Assembly: GCA_963576475.1 (NCBI GenBank)
Contig: OY754968.1
Span: 16,581,116 to 16,645,115 of the forward strand
Origin: Molanna angustata
Taxonomy: Eukaryota > Arthropoda > Insecta > Trichoptera > Molannidae
Reading direction: 5' to 3'
DNA: 64,000 nt
In this document: piece after piece, positions 35,813 through 47,123 of the stretch
How positions within the stretch are numbered: the stretch's first letter is position 1
Layout: the number at the start of each line of letters is the position of its first letter
Notes under the pieces: model-generated
Databases searched by the model: none
Told to the model about the DNA's origin: nothing
Seen by the model: only the letters and a program-made list of their open reading frames with translations
Position numbers and translations under genes: made by a program

Positions 35813-36244
35813 GATCTGTCATAGTCATTATGCCTTACTGTTTATAGTGTGGTGTATTGGAGAACATAGGAATGCCTCTTCCCCCGATAATTTACAATTT
35901 ACATAAATACGTGCAAAACACAGCCCACGGGGGAAATAACGTTAGTTGGATATACAAAGAATAGATACTTGTCGGCAAACTATTTATTTATTTTACATAA
36001 ATGATATAAGTACAATACAATAAATTGCGTAGGTACTTGAAATATTGTGTGTGCGTGATACTGATAGGTGTGTTATTGCGATGGTACAATGAAAACCTCA
36101 CTTGGAAGTCCTGTGCCGAGGTGTTCATTAGATCAGTTGAATGATCAAATTGCAATAAACATGATGACATTTAATAAAGTGTAATCAATAATTACTCAGT
36201 ATTATACCCACACTATACTTGATAAAAGAAAGCCAGTATAGGTA
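35813..36244. other. Unassigned stretch
   Basis: Nothing recognised. Confidence 0.4.
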
Positions 36245-36515
36245 CGACAGGAATTCCCATTCAGTTAATTTTTTACAGAGATCTTTGTCACACCTCTGAT
36301 GCTTTACATTTAAAAATATCTGAAGTCAATGACAGTCCACGAGTGTGAATCTTTTATTCGCATTCGTCGATCGTTCTTTTTGCACTATGGTTCCGAGATT
36401 GCCAGTATAGAGACATTCTTTTCGTGCTATGCATTTTTTATCGTTCACTTAGCGTTCTGCGAAGTGGCCATTTACAATCCCCATATGCATAGCGGGTGGT
36501 GGTGACATCTGACCT
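36245..36515 (+). repeat. Dispersed repeat W, copy 2
   Basis: Matches 16850-17165 in order: cattcagttaattttttaca, tctgaagtcaatgacagtcc, gtgtgaatcttttattcgca, cacttagcgttctgcgaag, ccccatatgcatagcgggtgg. Both edges are slightly shorter than in copy 1. Confidence 0.7.
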
Positions 36516-37882
36516 AAAGTCGTTATTGACGCACTTTTTTGTCGCAACGTATAAACTGACAAATAAGTAGCACCCCTTTTAAGGTCAGTTTTACACTTGT
36601 ACTACGACTATGAGTAAAGAAGGTTCCCGTTAGCAACAGTGTATTATTTACTCCACTCCAATAGTCCGAGAGATATTAACGTTTTTGATTAATCATTTTT
36701 TAACTGCTGTTTTTTTTATATTTTCTTTCTTATTGAATATAGGTATGAAAAAGGTAAGTTTGGCACCTGTGAATGGCTAGGTTGTTAGGTTTACCAGTGC
36801 GCATCCTCATTATAGGTGAAAATCGCAAATGTAATAATAATATTTTTTTTAATACGCATTTTTTTTTCAAATAATGTGGTGGACTTATCGCCCGTTGACA
36901 ATTTCTACCATTAAACCAAAATAATTACCATTATTTCAATATAATTTGTACTAACTTGTTTGTTATTTGTTCCTATAAAATCCGTCCGTTTTATGAAATA
37001 TGTAGGTACTTACTGTTACTGCAATAATTAAAAAGAAGAAGAATTTTTTTGAGAAGCATCTCGGGTGTGCACTGAACAAATCACTAAGTTTCATTGTAAA
37101 CATATGGATGGTAAAGAGCACACAAAAGACTTATAAACATACAAATAATAATTATATCTGCAATTTTCGCCTATACATAGGGGATGCGCACTGGTTAACG
37201 CAACCACTCCCAGGTGCCAGACTTACCTTTATCATACCTTTATTCAATAAGGAATGAAGTATCAAAAAACCAGCCATTACAAATTAATTGTTTTTGGACG
37301 TTGCTATCTCTTAGACTATAAGTACCTACCTATGGTTGTTAGTGTGCATTTCACGTATACCTTCAAAATTAATTGATGTGACTGCTTTATCGATTGACTT
37401 TGGATTTCTACATCATCATTTTTATTGGATGCACGAAAGCTCGAATATAAGCTCTGTAATATACACTTTAAAAGTATAATAAATCTCCATATTATAATAT
37501 TGAACGTTGCCTCGTAATTTTCCTTGCTGAGCTGTGGGATTGATAGGGAAAGAGAGTACTTTTGTTTTCATTCCCTTGAAAACCGCTAAAGGGTATGAAA
37601 ACACCCGAGGAATTTTAATTGATCACCACAATGAAAAGTTTATTTTTGCTAGTCAAATATTTCCCACAGAATTTTTCACCAATTCGCGATGCGGAAATAT
37701 CTTGATTGAAATGTTTTATTTCAGTGTGTGCGTTTTACCGATTTTACACCTAATTTCATTTATTTCGATTCACCATTTATGTTATATAAATAACTATGAA
37801 GTCCTATTTAATTTATAGGGAACATCCTTTGAACAGTGTTTTTTTTCCTCTACGAACCAAGATCCGATTTAACTATTATAAA
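36516..37882. other. Unassigned stretch
   Basis: No gene or repeat recognised. It ends at the direct repeat that precedes the LINE. Confidence 0.4.
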
Positions 37883-37983
37883 TTATTCCTACCTACTGAC
37901 AGTACTACACAAATACAAGTACATTAACATCTGTTTTAATTTATTCCTACCTACTGACAGTACTACACAAATACAAGTACATT
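37883..37983 (+). repeat. 43-bp direct repeat upstream of LINE ORF1
   Basis: The segment beginning ttattcctacctactgacag and ending atacaagtacatt occurs at 37883-37925 and 37941-37983 with no difference seen, a 58-bp period. It lies just upstream of ORF1 and may be 5' UTR monomers of the element. Confidence 0.9.
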
Positions 37984-38019
37984 TTCAATACTAGCTGTCA
38001 AATTGAAATAATCTGAAAG

Positions 38020-38841
38020 ATGAGTAAAAGGATTGCAGCCCAATCAGGCAGCGACTCTCCTATGAATATAACGGATATGCGAAACATGATAACTAGTGCA
38101 GTGAAGGAAGGGAATAAAGAGATCATCATGGAAATTAACGATATCAAAGGAACTCTACAAGAAATGAGTGATAAATATAATAGTTTTCATGCAGATCTCT
38201 TGGCCGCTAAGCAGAGGATTGTTGAGCAGGAAAACCAAATATCTCAATTGGAAGGTTCAAATCAGGAATTGAGTGAAAAAATTATGACTTTGGAGTCGAA
38301 GATGGATTCTGAACTTGCTGAATTGAAAATTTATGTTGATAAACTGGAAACTTATAACAATAATCAACAACAATCTCTTTTGACTTGTAATTTGGAGATC
38401 TTTGGAATACCAAATGACAAAAATTTGAATCTTAATAAGGAGGTCATTGATATAGCTGCCTCAGTTGGATGTGGACTTGTAAATGATGATTTAATGTTTG
38501 TTACTCGCAAGAAATCGGCTAATCCACAGAGACCGGGCAGTGTTATTCTGAGACTAAAGGACAAAGGGAAGAGGGACGTATTTCTGGCAGCGGTAAAAAA
38601 ACACAAAGGAATTCCATCGAGTCCAAAAGATGTATCTGGTAACTGAGGAAGAGTCTATGTGAACGAACATTTAACTTGGAAAAATAAACAGATTCTTCAT
38701 GCTACAAAAGTGTTCAGAAAGGAAAGTGGATACGATTTTTTATGGGTCAGAGATGGGAAAATCTTTCTGAGAAAGAATCAATTTTCCGGCCCTATAGAAA
38801 TCACAAGCATAAGGAAGCTGCAAACATTGACTCAAGATTAA
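38020..38841 (+). pseudogene. LINE ORF1 protein, interrupted by one in-frame TGA
   Basis: The first 208 codons start at an ATG preceded by gaaag. Residues about 36-112 are a heptad-like coiled coil (QLEGSNQELSEKIMTLESK). Residues about 120-195 form a globular domain (LLTCNLEIFGIPND, then GSVILRLKDKGKRDVFLAAV). The frame stops at TGA 38644-38646 but continues without shift as VYVNEHLTWKNKQILHATKV, GYDFLWVRDGKIFLRK and so on to TAA at 38839. This second part resembles the C-terminal domain that insect LINE ORF1 proteins share with baculovirus FP25K-type proteins. ORF1 proteins bind RNA and form the RNP; here the product would lack the last domain. Confidence 0.85.
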
Positions 38842-39084
38842 TTTTATCGGCTTACCTTTTTAATTTCATGACTTTTTTTGCTATAGCTTATTACATATTT
38901 TATTTTCCTCTGTTCTTTTATTTTATCAGCTTATTTGGTTTATGCGAAAAAGTACATTTGAGCATATACTCTATTTTACTCTTACTGTTTATAGTGGCAA
39001 TTCCTGCTTTACCTTATCATTTAATTATGTGGTCTATTAAACTGGTTTTATTTGGTTATTGGCGCGGGCGCTGAGCGGATTACG

Positions 39085-41846
39085 ATGTTCTATCAGAACG
39101 TGCGAGGTCTACGGACTAAAATTAATGAATTTTACCATTACGTAACACTAAATAATTTTGACATAATTCTAATAACAGAAACATGGTTAACTGACGGTAT
39201 ATACGAAGGGGAACTGTTCGATGATCGGTATGCAGTATTTAGAATGGATAGAGATAGTGTTTCATCTGGTAAATCAATAGGAGGTGGTGTACTTATAGGA
39301 GTGAAGAAAGAATTAAAGGCTTATAATAATGTTAACTGGTCCTCTTGGGTAGAGGATACATGGATAACATTAGATAATATACTTAAAAATAAATCAATTC
39401 ATATCTGCTGCTCATATCTTCCAGGTGTCAGTGCAAAACTCACAACTTCACAAAGATTAGCTCTTATTACTTCCCAAACAGAAATCATCAGAGACAGAAC
39501 AACACAATATCCTGATGATGTATTTATTATTATTGGCGATTACAATATGCCAAATATTCAATGGGATACTCTAGGTAACAGTACTTATGACATGTGCTCT
39601 AAGGAATTGTTAAACTGTGTAACATTCTCAGGTCTTAATCAATATAACAAAATAAAAAATCACTGTGATAATGTATTAGACTTGGTACTGTCAAATATTC
39701 CTATAAAAGTTAATGGGTCAGACACCTTCCTTGTACGTGATGATCCCTTTCATAAACCTCTGCAGTTAAATTTTCAATTGTCTAACTTAAAAATGAATGG
39801 AGGGTCCTCCATATGTATAAAACTCTTTAAACAGGCTGACTATAAGTTGATTAATAGAAAGCTTAAAAACATTGACTGGTCAGCTGTAATCGACTGTGAT
39901 GATGTGAATTTAGCCACTGATAACTTTTACTCAAATGTACATAAAGTGATTGACAATATGATTCCAACAAAAATTATACACCAACACAAATATCCAATAT
40001 GGTTCCATTCGTCACTAATAAAATTAGAAAAGGAGAAATTAAAATATCATAAGAGGTGGAAGCAATCTCACAGTCCTCTAGATTATCAAACTTTCGCTCT
40101 TCTCCGTAAAAGACAAAAAGGAATGTCAATTAATGCTAGGGAAAAGTATTTCAATAGTACTGAAAACTCCATTCAATCAAACGTCAAAAAATTCTGGTTT
40201 TATGTTAAATCAAAGAAACGTAATGCTAACTCATTTCAGTGTTTAATTAATGGTGATCGTACTGCTCAAAGTATACAGGAATCTGCATATTTCTTGTCAG
40301 ATTACTTTGCCTCTGTTTTCAATACAGTCGATTCTTTTACACCATATTGTAGTGAGGAGGTTGCAGGGTGTCAAACTATAGCAAATATACACTTAGACAT
40401 AACAACAGTATCTAAACACCTAAGTTCAATCGACATAAGAAAGAGTCAGGGCAGTGATGATTTACCAGGCATATTCTTGAAGTACTGTGCCAGCTCCTTA
40501 ACCATCCCAATTTATCATATTTTTAAAAAGTCACTATCCAACGGTACATTTCCTGATAAATGGAAACAGGCATTAGTTACTCCTATACCTAAGAGTGGGA
40601 ACCTGAAAGATGTTTCAAATTACCGACCAGTTTCCAAATTGCCCATTTTGAGTAAACTCTTGGAAAAGATCGTGTACGATCAAATGTACTTTGCGGTCAA
40701 ACTCCATTTAGATCCTAAACAACATGGTTTTGTTAGGGGACGTTCTACTAATACAAATTTAAATGTCTTTCTAAACGAAATTCATGACAACCTTGATAAC
40801 AAAAGACAAACTGACGCAATATATACAGACTACTCAAAAGCCTTTGATAAAGTGGACCATCTAATTCTGACTAAGAAACTAAAACTTTTGGGTATTCACG
40901 GTGATCTTCTTAGGTGGCTAAAATCATACCTTATTAATAGAAGCCAAATAGTAGAGTACGGTGGTCATCTATCGTCTGCAACACAGGTGCCATCGGGTGT
41001 ACCTCAAGGTTCCCATTTGGGGCCTCTCTTATTTAATATTTACATACATGACATTGGATTATGCTTCAGGAACAGTAATTACAATAGACATTACTGACTG
41101 TGAGGACTTGCAACTTGACCTTGATAGACTAACTTCTTATTGTGTCTTGAATAAGCTGTTACTAAATGTAAAAAAATGTCACTCCATTACATTCTCTAGG
41201 AAAAAGAGTACAATACAATACACATACACAATCAATAGGGAGGCGATTGATAAGAAATCAGACTGTAGAGACTTAGGTATACAACTGGACAGTAAACTTT
41301 TATTTGACAAACACATTGACACAATTACACTGAAAGCTTATAAAATGTTGGGATTCCTGATGAGAGTATGCAAATCATTCACACAAGTGAAAACATTTAT
41401 CTTACTATATAACACAATTGTTAGAAGTCAATTGGAACATGCATCAGTCATCTGGAATCCACAATATAATATTTATATTAACAATATAGAACGAATACAA
41501 CAAATATTTTTGAAACATATGAAGTACAAATTTGGTAATAACTACAAACATGAATTGCAGACTTTACAGACAAGACGAAGGACCTCAGACTTAATGTACC
41601 TTTATGACATAATAAACTTCAATATTGACTGTACAGACCTTCTGAAAATTATTAACTTCAACATACCAAACAGACGAACAAGACACACCTCAACGTTCTT
41701 TTTAGACAAAAAAAAACACTAATGCCGCTCAAAATTCGCCATTGTACCGATGCCTTACCACGTATAATAATTTGGAAAAGATCAGGTCCGTGGACATATT
41801 CTGTATGTCCAGGACTCTTTTCAGGAGCCACGTTAGACAGGAATAA
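39085..41846 (+). pseudogene. LINE ORF2: APE-type endonuclease plus reverse transcriptase, RT box deleted
   Basis: The first ATG with the conserved start MFYQNVRGLRTK is at 39085. Endonuclease landmarks follow: ITETWL (about residue 33), GGGVLIGV, GDYNMP (about 151) and SGLNQYNKI. RT motifs: LVTPIPKSG, SNYRPVSKLPILSKLLEKIV, the motif A aspartate in DYSKAFDKVDH (about residue 582), and PSGVPQGSHLGPLLFNIYIH (about 637). The frame then ends at 41097, and the next frame resumes at DCEDLQLDLDRLTSYC. The catalytic (Y/F)ADD box normally found between these blocks is absent. Later blocks DLGIQLDSKLLFDKHID and LEHASVIWNP are normal. A run of nine A at 41708-41716 puts the end out of frame; with eight it would read on to TAA at 41846. 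Nicking could persist, but reverse transcription could not. Confidence 0.88.
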
Positions 41847-42022
41847 TAATTTTTTTTTTTATTACCAGTAGTGAGTACAATGCACCATGAAATCAAAGGT
41901 GGGCTGATTAAGTTACAATTACTTATGTTGCTTACAATTACTTATGTTATATTTGTTAAAAAAAATATTATTGTACGTTGCCCATTTTTTCAAATAAAAT
42001 AAAAAAAAAATAAATAAATAAA

Positions 42023-42443
42023 AGAGCCTTAAGGAATTTTGCCGTTTATTGTTGAATATAGTATATTTTTGCATGCGTATTCGTTTATAGATAAGTCAAT
42101 TTTATCACCATAGTGTTTATAAATACAAAACAAATCGAGTTTGCTGATATTTTTCAATATTCCCTTTGAGAATTCTAAAATTATATTTTAAAACTGCTTT
42201 TTTTTATTTATAGATATTCTACATAAGAGTTTCTACCTTATCCATATTTTTCTGTACCGATGCGAAATTTCAATTCTTTTATGCTCGAGCAATATATTAT
42301 ACAAAGTTACTTTGTTTTTTTGTAACAAGATTTTAAGTACTTTTACATTTATTTATCAAAAAAGTTTAACGATTCCTTTAAATTTATTATATAATAATAT
42401 ATTGTCCAGGTTTTCCTACTGCGATAAACATTTTAAAAGAATA
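42023..42443. other. AT-rich stretch
   Basis: Nothing recognised. Confidence 0.4.
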
Positions 42444-43054
42444 GTTGCATGTAACACATGAGATCCAATTGTCGATGGCTATAGTATGTTTATGTAATTG
42501 AAGAATACATACCAAACTATAAACACTTTAACACAAATTTATAAGCATTTTAAGATATTTTGTTTTGTATATTAAACATGTAGGTATATATGTCAGGGTA
42601 GGATAGTATGTAAGTCAGTAATTTTTTTCTACCCAAAATATGAAAACAGGATGATGGTATGTAAGTATATTTGGAGATTAAGTATCAAACTATTGAGTCC
42701 CCGTAGATATTGTGTAGTGTACAAATTGTATGAAAGCAAATTAAATTATCAAGTTGGGATGTTTCGGCTATTTTCGATACTTTTAAAAACCTTGGAAATA
42801 TAGGCAGTTAAACACATAAATTTACCATAAATATTAAGTTTTTTCTTAATAAAATGTTTGAGAAACTCTGCATTTTTTTGAATAAAACAAATTTTAGTTT
42901 TTGTATTTGTCTATATTTATACCAATTTTCAGGGTTCTAGCTTAAATGGTTTTTGAGATATATGGAAAAATAAAGTAAAAATTCAAAAGCTGATAACCCC
43001 TGACTGAAACAAAAATTAAAAATTCTGAATAAATATATATAAGTTTTATAGGCC

Positions 43055-43345
43055 TTTTTTCTTTCCCCCTTAGCGCTTTTGTCCCGTTTCTATCGGGGTA
43101 CGCTTTGACCATGATCCTGGAATTGGCGAGTCTGGTTATTACATTGAAGCGACTGCCATCTGACCTTCGTAACCCTTAAAAAGGGGAACCAGACAAATTG
43201 GATCATGGCTACATATATATAGTGATATAAATCGGCACATAGATTTTTTAAAATCCAGTGGTGCGTGCCCCGCCCGGATTCGAACCGTCGACCTCACGCA
43301 TGTGAGGCGACAACCTTACCGCTGGGCTATCACCGCTCTTATAGG
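43055..43345 (-). repeat. tRNA-derived SINE, family 3
   Basis: The minus strand starts agagcggtgatagcccagcgg (A box) and continues with gtcgcctcacatgcgtgagg (anticodon arm) and the B box cggttcgaatccgg. A body of about 180 bp follows, with gccatgatccaatttgtctg and ccagactcgccaattcc, and ends in a weak A-rich tail (ttttttctttcc on plus). The piece ttataggc on both sides may be a target duplication inside the Helentron-like host. It differs from families 1 and 2 in head and body. Confidence 0.8.
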
Positions 43346-43505
43346 CTCTTATAAGTTGTATAGGCCTATAACTATCTATATATTCTGAAATATTGGGCTC
43401 TGTAAATTGAGCGGATCAAAAGTTATAAGGGGGGGGGGGGGACACAGACACACTAAATGTTCTACTCCGAATTCTGAGTAAATCCATATAGGTATATGAA
43501 ACATA

Positions 43506-43742
43506 TCGGCCTTCGTGGCTCAGTTGGTAAGGTATCTAACTGCTGATCCAAGGGTCCTGGATTCGATTCCCGGTGGAGACACAGTATTTAATTGTGTCTT
43601 CAGTCTGGATCTGTGAGACGATTAATACCGTAAGTCTCCAGAATGTGGCAACTTGTTATTGGGTGCGTGTTAAATTAATATTTGACATGGTAGCTGTTAG
43701 TTGCCCGAGAAGCAATATAAAATAAAAAATAAAATAAAATAT
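43506..43742 (+). repeat. SINE family 2, inserted in copy B
   Basis: The copy is full length, tcggccttcgtggctcagtt to ttgcccgagaagc, followed by an A-rich tail aaaataaaaaataaaataaa. The insertion splits the segment that reads catatatgttccatacacgg in copy E. Confidence 0.9.
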
Positions 43743-43890
43743 ATGCTGCAAAGTCGAGAAGACTGAAAAATAAAGACCCTGTGAAAACTGTGAAAAATAT
43801 AGACCCGGCATACAAATCTCGCGTATCTTGGCTTACTTTGTCGATATGTTAAGAGAATAAAGTTCTCTTGAACAAAACGACAGTTGGAAT

Positions 43891-45056
43891 ATCAAGTATC
43901 TATAGGTACCTACTTGAATACCTGATCAGAACTTTTCACTTTTCTATTTCGGAAATATTGAGGAAAATATATCGTTTATTGATTACCAACTTTCTCGCTA
44001 ACTTTCTCCAATATTTCATTTTACAGATGACTAGAAATTTGTATCAATTTTCGATAATTCATTTGCTCTCTCACACTTGCATTTATTTAATAGGCTTAAA
44101 CAAGCAGTTAAATTTATTTATTTTCACAGAAAACGTTCTTAAGGAAATCATTACTAAAAATATCAATACAAATTCGAAAACAAATAGGTATATTTTTATA
44201 GGTAGGTATAGAAACATTGAACGAGATTCTCATATCTCTCAATTCGATTCTTGTTCAAGATTGACTATAGCCTAAGTATACCAATATTGGTGGCTATGTT
44301 GATGATTTTTTTATGTTAAAATTAGTAATTTTGCAGGCAAATCAACTATTTTACTTATTTCAGTTAATACGAAATATTTACTACACAATAAAACTATCGT
44401 TTGTAAGTTCGACCACCTTCCAGCTTACTGTCAATAGGTTTGTCCACTGTGCATATTAAAGACAACCAATTTCGACGTCACGATACGTAGTAATATAGAA
44501 ATATATTTTATTTGTAACAAAGTCTATTATAAATATGTTATATTTAAAATATTTTCCATCCCTTGTCCAAATGATATCCTCCAAACTGGCAAGATTATTG
44601 TCATGGTAGATGTATCTTATATTCTTCATTCTCTTACAAGCGTAAAAAAAGACCTTTCTGGACTTTCTAGAAAATCCTATATTGGATATTAACCAAGATA
44701 GTTTTGCTTCGTCCGAAATGAAACTGATTTTTTGTAAAAAAATTTCAACCTCGGACTGCATTATTGTGAATAACATTTCCACTGTACATATTGTGAAAAC
44801 AAAAATGTTTTCTCTTAATTTCACAAAACGTGAAAATATTTCGTTTCTGACACATGAAATCGCAACGAAAAATTTCAGTTTATGTAAACCAATGTGAGAG
44901 TTGTTTAACCGCTTGTTTATTTAACCGCTTTATTATTGAAAAGCTTATTTTAGTTTTTCGATTGAATTGACTTGTTGAAATCATATTTTTGTTTTTTATA
45001 AAATGTTTTATTTTTTTTTAAAGCTTCTCGAGTAAGTAATTTATACTTTGTCAAAT
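43891..45056. other. Unassigned; long but featureless frames
   Basis: Two longer frames (43868-44275 plus; 44456-44824 minus, 122 residues starting MKLRENIFVFTICTVEM with a hydrophobic N-terminus) show no domain I know. AT-rich composition makes chance frames likely. The minus-strand one is the better candidate for a small secreted or membrane protein but has no supporting context. Confidence 0.25.
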
Positions 45057-45150
45057 ATTAATTAAAACGTACCCGACAACAAGTTGCCACCTTCTAGAGG
45101 CTTATGATATTTATCGCGTCACAGATGAGACTAAAACACACTTGGGAACT
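45057..45150 (-). repeat. SINE family 2, body fragment
   Basis: The pieces taattaaaacgtacccgacaa, caagttgccaccttctagag and cacagatgagactaaaacac are the reverse of the family-2 body. The tRNA-like head is absent. Confidence 0.75.
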
Positions 45151-45510
45151 AATTTTTACCAATTTTATTTTTTAATCGATTGAGAAGTGAATGGGAAAAT
45201 TAAAAATATTTGAGGCAATATGTACCTCTCTAAGTGAACAGCGTCATACAAACTCATATACGAGAGAGACATGACACGATTTTTTATCGTGGGTGCGGCG
45301 CTTCGAATACTCACGACAATTCTTGTCGTCGACGTTAAGTAATTGTTATCGTGTAAGTGTGAACATTTAAAATGTATTGCAACTGGACGACAGATTGTCG
45401 TGCCCAACACATGACAAGTGAAAACGGGCAGTAATGGTCGGGATTCACAAAGGCACTAGACAATAAACACGGATATATTATACCTACAAACATCAAGTTA
45501 CTGTCTATGT
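45151..45510. other. Unassigned stretch
   Basis: A moderately GC-richer patch (45290-45420) contains cgacaattcttgtcgtcg, a small inverted repeat. No gene recognised. Confidence 0.35.
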
Positions 45511-45880
45511 GTGTACACCGTCATGACACAGATTAGCAGATGTAGGTTCGGTGTCGTTACCGTGGAGACCAGAGTTGTTGAGAACATCAGCATAAGTACA
45601 CAAAATAGTTTAAACCATAAAGGTCTCAAAATACATAATAGTTTGCCACTTAACACAAAAGAATCCACAAGTCTTGTCATCTTTCGTAGGCTAGGTGCTG
45701 AATACATAGTTAAAAACTATTAATGTTCCATAGTTTTACATGTTTTTATAATTAATTTTATTTTCATGCTCTTACCATACGTATTGTTTAAAAAAAGTAT
45801 TTTTATATATTTTTTGTTTATACTAGATGTATTAATTTTAGATATGTTTTTACATCTAAATAAAAATTATAATAATTATT
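45511..45880 (+). pseudogene. Non-LTR ORF2 C-terminus and 3' UTR
   Basis: Translation ISTQNSLNHKGLKIHNSLPL, then NTKESTSLVIFRRLGAEYIV and a stop at 45721, matches the GLKIYNSLP...K..S...FKR..K.Y ending of CR1/Jockey elements. The AT-rich UTR runs to about 45880, ending in aataaaaattataataatt. Only the last 60-70 codons remain. Confidence 0.65.
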
Positions 45881-45920
45881 AATTATCAACATCGGCAGAA
45901 CTTCTGAATCTATTTAACAA

Positions 45921-46045
45921 TCAGCATCACCATCCGATCGATGCTGATGTGAAGTAAAGTCAATTTTTGCCTGTTTTTTAAGGAAATAAATAAAATCAGC
46001 ATCCGCTGATGTCAATGGTAAAATATCAGCATCAGCTGATGTGAA
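45921..46045. repeat. Three copies of a short dyad, atcagcatc...gatgctgat
   Basis: Imperfect palindromes at about 45921-45953 (atcagcatcaccatc...gatgctgatgtg), 45996-46013 (atcagcatccgctgatgt) and 46025-46042 (atcagcatcagctgatgt), the last perfect over agcatcagctgatgt-type arms. Each is followed by gtgaa or gtcaa. They could be protein-binding sites or decay products of a simple repeat. Confidence 0.6.
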
Positions 46046-46104
46046 AAAAAAAATAATGGTATAATATCACCGAAGTCAACACATCAAATCGCTTATAGTT
46101 TTCG

Positions 46105-46235
46105 TCAAACTTCTTGAGCCTTTTCGCCATGGAAAGGGGCGATTTGCACACAAACTAACCAAACAAAAAGACACAAATTTACGCCCAGCGCACCCGCGTG
46201 TCTGACTCAAGTTGTTTTACGATAATGACGCCATC
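46105..46235 (-). repeat. Dispersed repeat U, inverted copy
   Basis: The minus strand reads taaaacaacttgagtcagac ... aaatttgtgtctttttgttt ... caaatcgcccctttccatgg ... agtttgacgaaaactata. It matches 53275-53395. The shared length is about 125 bp. No coding content. Confidence 0.7.
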
Positions 46236-47123
46236 GACACTACCTAGTGTGGAGACTTGTGTTGAGTGTCAGTGGTATCGTGTATTCCTAGCATTAAGGA
46301 CATAGTGTGATGGTATGGTTGCATGTTTTGGTTATTAAAGCGATACACAATCATTCGATATTTACCTACATATATTTATCCCGAATAAAGTTTGGCTGAC
46401 ACTCTCTAATATTAAATATGTTTATCAATGATAAGTCATTGATGGACATTTCGTGTTGGATCCAAAACTTTACATGAACTAATTTTGCAGTTTGTTCATA
46501 GGTAGCTTCTCCAAATAATACTATAAATGGAGTTCAGTGAATGCATGATTGACAAGTAGGAGAAAAACTTATGTTCATCAATTAAATGATATAAAAAATT
46601 CAACTGGTGATTTTGTTGTGAAGCATTTTTATTGAATGGACATAATTAGCCATTTTGTATACCCTTTAACGGTAGAATACAAAAATATATAATATCATAT
46701 TCATTCATACCATATTATGCATACCCGCACTCCAGTCTCTGGTTATCCCATATTGTGGGATATACCATGATAGTATGAATGAATGAAAGATATATATTAT
46801 GTAGATATAATATATACCTAGAAATGAAATTAATCAAATAAAACCTATAGTAAAAAATCATTCATACTAGGTATATATGTAGTAAAGTGATTTACCAGAG
46901 CAATTTAAAAAATAGCGGAAATCAATTTTAATAAATTCTTGGCAATATTGAAATTACGTGTTATTTTTATTATGTTTATAAGGATTACTGTATTGATCCT
47001 TTTGATTTTTTTTTATATTTTTGCTTGGGTTGTCAAGTATTTGTATTTTTTTTTGTTTCTGTATCAATGTAAATATTATATATTTTCCTTAATATAATGC
47101 CTAGATTAAGAGTTATATACCTA
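46236..47123. other. AT-rich, with an imperfect hairpin
   Basis: At 46699-46789 cattcattcataccatattatg and catgatagtatgaatgaatg are inverted arms around a centre of about 45 bp, a small hairpin of unknown origin. Otherwise nothing. Confidence 0.5.

Larger units (their letters stand above)
37883..42022 (+). mobile_element. Near-full-length CR1/Jockey-like non-LTR retrotransposon
   Basis: About 4.1 kb: putative 5' UTR with two 58-bp monomers, ORF1 (38020-38841), a 243-bp inter-ORF gap, ORF2 (39085-41846), a short 3' UTR, and an A-rich tail with taaataaataaa (41990-42022). No long terminal repeats are present. No unmistakable target duplication could be matched, so the 5' boundary is uncertain. 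ORF1 carries one stop, and ORF2 one deletion and one homopolymer frameshift, so the copy cannot encode working RT. Confidence 0.85.
42444..43890 (-). mobile_element. Helentron-associated-like element, copy B, carrying two SINEs
   Basis: On the minus strand it begins near 43890 with ttccaactgtcgttttgttc. It passes gccaagatacgcgag, an acacagacacac and G-run microsatellite (43428-43460 on plus), and the gagcccaatatttcag block. It ends gccatcgacaattggatctc then atgtgttacatgcaactat near 42444. Both subterminal motifs are present, so it is full length. SINEs at 43055-43345 and 43506-43742 split it. The joined sequence on either side agrees with copies A, D and E. Confidence 0.75.

Noticed and set aside
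43266..43339. Functional tRNA gene on the minus strand
   Set aside because: It is continuous with a body of about 180 bp and an A-rich end and sits inside another mobile element; treated as SINE family 3.
43868..44275. 135-codon plus-strand frame
   Set aside because: AT-driven composition rich in I, L, F, N and K, starting inside the end of a mobile-element copy. No motif.
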